Shown here: positions 6,703-8,437 of the stretch, piece after piece
How positions within the stretch are numbered: position 1 is the first letter of the stretch
How the letters are laid out: every line of letters starts with the position of its first letter
NCBI GenBank assembly: GCA_024762625.1
Contig: JANTHA010000083.1
Span: 1 to 8,437, forward strand
Direction: 5' to 3'
DNA from: Thiotrichaceae bacterium
GTDB taxonomy: Bacteria; Pseudomonadota; Gammaproteobacteria; Thiotrichales; Thiotrichaceae
DNA: 8,437 bases
The notes under the pieces: model-generated
Databases searched by the model: none
The model's input: only the letters and a program-made list of their open reading frames with translations
What the model was told of the DNA's origin: nothing
Program-made: the position numbers and the translations under genes

Positions 6703-7212
6703 TTACTCGACAAACATGGTTGAAGACTTGGGCGGCAAGCGTTTACGCGGCGCGTTTCTAAAGGCCAGCTTCATACCGCCGCCAATATCGGCGCCGCCCT
6801 CGCGTGAACCGCTCGCTGTCAGCAGACCGAGCTGAGTCCGTCCTTGCCTTATTCGTTTTCGGGCTTCAAACAGTCGTTTATGCAAGTCGCGACTGTAGGG
6901 CAGGATGTACGCCCGCGGCGCGTCTTTTTCCTTTGGTCTGATCCAAAGATGGATGTTTCCTTTAACTTTTTTAAGTTTATCAGGCTCAACAACATCCGCG
7001 CCAAGCAGCTCAAACTGAGTTGGCAGGGTTTTGGGGGATGGCCAGCCGCGCGTTTCCTGCAAGGCCTGCCAGTGGAAAAAATAAACCAACGGCAATAACG
7101 ATATAATAAGCAGTTTGCGACTAGTCTTGAGAGTCTTTAAAAAAAACAGCGCCGCCACCAAGGCGGTGAGTAAAACATAACTCAAACTAAGCAGTATAAA
7201 ACTGGCGTTCAT
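6703..7212 (-). CDS. small two-helix membrane protein of unknown function, third gene of the ExbB/ExbD-like operon
   Basis: Protein of 169 residues. Two hydrophobic helices at about 4-25 and 33-50 are joined by a short basic turn (KTLKTSRK), which should put the remainder on the side opposite that turn, most likely the periplasm. Residues 65-128 look like a folded domain, with GNIHLWIRP followed by a basic, aromatic PRAYILPYSRDLH segment and a charged helix. Residues 132-146 are Gly-rich and the C-terminus is basic. The ATG at 7212 overlaps the stop of the ExbD-like gene as ATGA, so production is probably coupled to it. I do not recognise the family. From position it may be a partner or periplasmic effector of the ExbB/ExbD-type motor, in the slot where TonB or TolA would act, but it lacks a proline-rich spacer and a TonB C-terminal domain. 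Confidence 0.8.
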   Translation of the reverse strand: MNASFILLSLSYVLLTALVAALFFLKTLKTSRKLLIISLLPLVYFFHWQALQETRGWPSPKTLPTQFELLGADVVEPDKLKKVKGNIHLWIRPKEKDAPRAYILPYSRDLHKRLFEARKRIRQGRTQLGLLTASGSREGGADIGGGMKLAFRNAPRKRLPPKSSTMFVE

Positions 7213-7868
7213 TCGGGTTTACCCCACATGGCGTCCGGCAATAGAGAAGGAATATGATCCAGCGCATAGGGCGTCAGTGTGGCGGGCAGTTGATTGATAT
7301 TACCGACACTGCCATCTTCCTCGACGGTAAAACGCACAGCGGTGACTTCCTCATCCTGATTCTTTAATTCAATGGTTTTTCTGTAAACAATTTCATATTT
7401 CGGATTGATGCGGTCAATGCGGATATCCACTGGCACCGGCTTTCTGGATTTTGCAGTGTAATAATACAAATTGACGATATATTCGCCTGCTTGTCGTTTG
7501 CGAATAGTGATGATCTCCTGATTTATCGGGTGGACTTCTTTTTTACCATCAATCTCCAGCGCATCATTAAGCTCTCCCCGGTCATCGCGCTCCAGATTCA
7601 GCCAGCCCGCCTCCTTGGCGAGATAAGACACCGTGTGCCCGACAGGCGAACGCATCCAGAGATCAACGTCATCCGCCAGATTTTTTGGCCAGGTTGCTGT
7701 AATAATGTATTCAGCCTGCTTATCCACTTTCGCCTGATCCGCTTTGGGGTTAATAAACAAAAGACTCACCAGAAACAAAAAACTGAAGCCCAGCAAGGTA
7801 TTAAAAAGCAGGTCAATAAACGGATCCGCCCTGGGGATTTTCGCCGTGCGTTTATAGGAACTCGCCAC
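7209..7868 (-). CDS. ExbD/TolR-like membrane protein with a DVDLW-type periplasmic beta domain
   Basis: With GTG at 7868 the protein has 219 residues. A single N-terminal helix (about 19-41) follows a basic start; its first residues, PFIDLLFNTLLGF, carry Asp19 in the position of the essential proton-carrying aspartate of ExbD and TolR. The periplasmic part is larger than a usual ExbD (about 140 residues): about 54-190 is beta-rich with DVDLWMRSP, then GHTVSYLAKEAG, LERDDRGELND and a GEYIVNLYYY strand, resembling DVDL-type domains such as YfaP/DUF2135 in pattern. That link is an inference from motifs. The start is uncertain: TTG at 7889 is also in frame, overlaps the channel gene by 17 bases, has no ribosome-binding site and lies within a hairpin arm. 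GTG at 7868 follows the upstream stop by 4 bases and has AGG 9 bases before it. The partner is the channel subunit just upstream. Confidence 0.82.
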   Translation of the reverse strand: MASSYKRTAKIPRADPFIDLLFNTLLGFSFLFLVSLLFINPKADQAKVDKQAEYIITATWPKNLADDVDLWMRSPVGHTVSYLAKEAGWLNLERDDRGELNDALEIDGKKEVHPINQEIITIRKRQAGEYIVNLYYYTAKSRKPVPVDIRIDRINPKYEIVYRKTIELKNQDEEVTAVRFTVEEDGSVGNINQLPATLTPYALDHIPSLLPDAMWGKPE

Positions 7869-7872
7869 CCAT

Positions 7873-8437
7873 TCAGACCTGTGAATCAAGTTGCGGCGTT
7901 TTAACGCCTAACTTGATTATTCTGGACACTAGCCCATCCGCACAATAATCCAGCCATTGACACTGGATGCTAAGCAGTATGGCCGTACCCAGTCCCGTCA
8001 AGGTTGTATAGAGCGCAACTTGCATACCGCTACCCATGGTGCCCAGCAATTGTTGCAAAGCCTGCACATCATTTTCCTTAAGCTGATAGACGCTTCCCAG
8101 CATGATGACGAAACCGATAACAGTGCCAATCAAACCCAGCCGCATCAGCAAATCAGAAAAAAACCATCCGGTGGCGTGTCCCCGGTGAACCTGCTCGACT
8201 AAACGCGCCAGCAGAGGCTCCGACTCCTGGCTGGCTTGCTGACGCTGTATTTCTAATAAGTTCAGATAGTCATGCGACAGGCTTCCAGACGCGTTCTCAT
8301 AATGATTTACATGAGATGCAAAACGGAATTGGCGGGATAAAGCCCAGGCTGCAAAACCCAGATACAGGCTAATCATCAGGAAAAGACCTAAAATAACCGC
8401 TGAGAGATAGGTGACATCCTTTTGAACTAACTGCCCG
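7873..8437 (-). CDS. ExbB/TolQ/MotA-type proton channel subunit, 5' end outside the window
   Basis: The frame is open from base 8437 to the TGA at 7873, showing 187 residues; an internal ATG at 8376 is not the likely start because 20 upstream codons continue the first membrane helix (VTYLSAVILGLFLMISLYLG). A cytoplasmic stretch follows with a long charged helix, then helix 2 (MRLGLIGTVIGFVIMLGSV) and helix 3 (GMQVALYTTLTGLGTAILLS). The LGLIGTVIG and AL.TT..GLG motifs are the pore signature of MotA/TolQ/ExbB channels, which couple ion flow to movement of a periplasmic domain. Gene order, channel then single-helix ExbD-like protein, matches ExbB-ExbD and TolQ-TolR. There is no sign of the large MotA cytoplasmic domain in the visible part, and the protein ends soon after helix 3. 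Confidence 0.88.
   Translation of the reverse strand, partial: GQLVQKDVTYLSAVILGLFLMISLYLGFAAWALSRQFRFASHVNHYENASGSLSHDYLNLLEIQRQQASQESEPLLARLVEQVHRGHATGWFFSDLLMRLGLIGTVIGFVIMLGSVYQLKENDVQALQQLLGTMGSGMQVALYTTLTGLGTAILLSIQCQWLDYCADGLVSRIIKLGVKTPQLDSQV
7884..7918 (-). promoter_or_regulatory. strong RNA hairpin over the channel/ExbD-like gene junction
   Basis: AATCAAGTT (7884-7892) is the exact inverted repeat of AACTTGATT (7910-7918), and inside it GGCGTT (7895-7900) is the exact inverted repeat of AACGCC (7903-7908). The two stems are joined by a small internal loop (GC against T). No T-run follows on the minus strand, so it does not look like a terminator. It covers the last codons of the channel gene and the possible TTG start at 7889, and ends 15 bases before GTG 7868. 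A role in setting subunit ratio, by gating or stabilising the mRNA, is inferred. Confidence 0.6.

Noticed and set aside
6456..6835. Short plus-strand frames with some hydrophobic residues after the b-type cytochrome gene
   Set aside because: They start inside or just after that gene, run into the antisense of the real minus-strand gene, and lack ribosome-binding sites; the hydrophobicity comes from AT-rich intergenic DNA.
6703..8437. Zorya-type defence motor or flagellar stator
   Set aside because: The second protein lacks an OmpA/MotB peptidoglycan-binding domain, and no helicase or nuclease gene of a defence system is present in the window.

Overview
The window carries seven protein genes in three blocks and no RNA genes, mobile elements or CRISPR arrays that I can see. 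Several gene joints are tightly packed, with ATGA overlaps. The multihaem cytochrome with a b-type partner, the ExbB/ExbD-type pair and the base composition suggest a Gram-negative, probably proteobacterial, respiratory organism (methanotroph, nitrifier or sulfur oxidiser type). The sequence alone does not fix the genus.

Left block, minus strand (1-3800): a long exported protein has the swivelling phosphohistidine domain and the ATP-grasp domain of PEP synthase-type dikinases, but in reversed order and without the PEP/pyruvate TIM barrel. It overlaps by ATGA with an exported SxxK serine hydrolase of the beta-lactamase/transpeptidase fold, which runs off the left edge. Both have signal peptides, so the pair looks like an envelope module of unknown role.

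Divergent intergenic region (about 3801-4043): it holds a perfect 19-bp palindrome overlapping an FNR-like site, three copies of TCATGAC, a 12-bp palindrome, and the ribosome-binding sites that decide the starts on both sides.

Centre, plus strand (4044-6484): an eight-haem cytochrome c of the octahaem tetrathionate reductase family, with a C-terminal membrane anchor, overlaps by ATGA with a four-helix cytochrome b561-type protein. Together they look like a quinol-linked periplasmic reductase. A convergent, gene-free stretch of 218 bases follows, with only a weak terminator candidate.

Right block, minus strand (6703-8437): an ExbB/TolQ/MotA-type channel subunit (5' end outside the window), an ExbD-like protein with an unusual beta-rich periplasmic domain, and a small two-helix membrane protein form a compact operon. 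This looks like a proton-driven motor without a recognisable TonB, TolA or OmpA partner in view. A strong RNA hairpin lies over the first gene junction and covers one of the two possible start codons of the ExbD-like gene.
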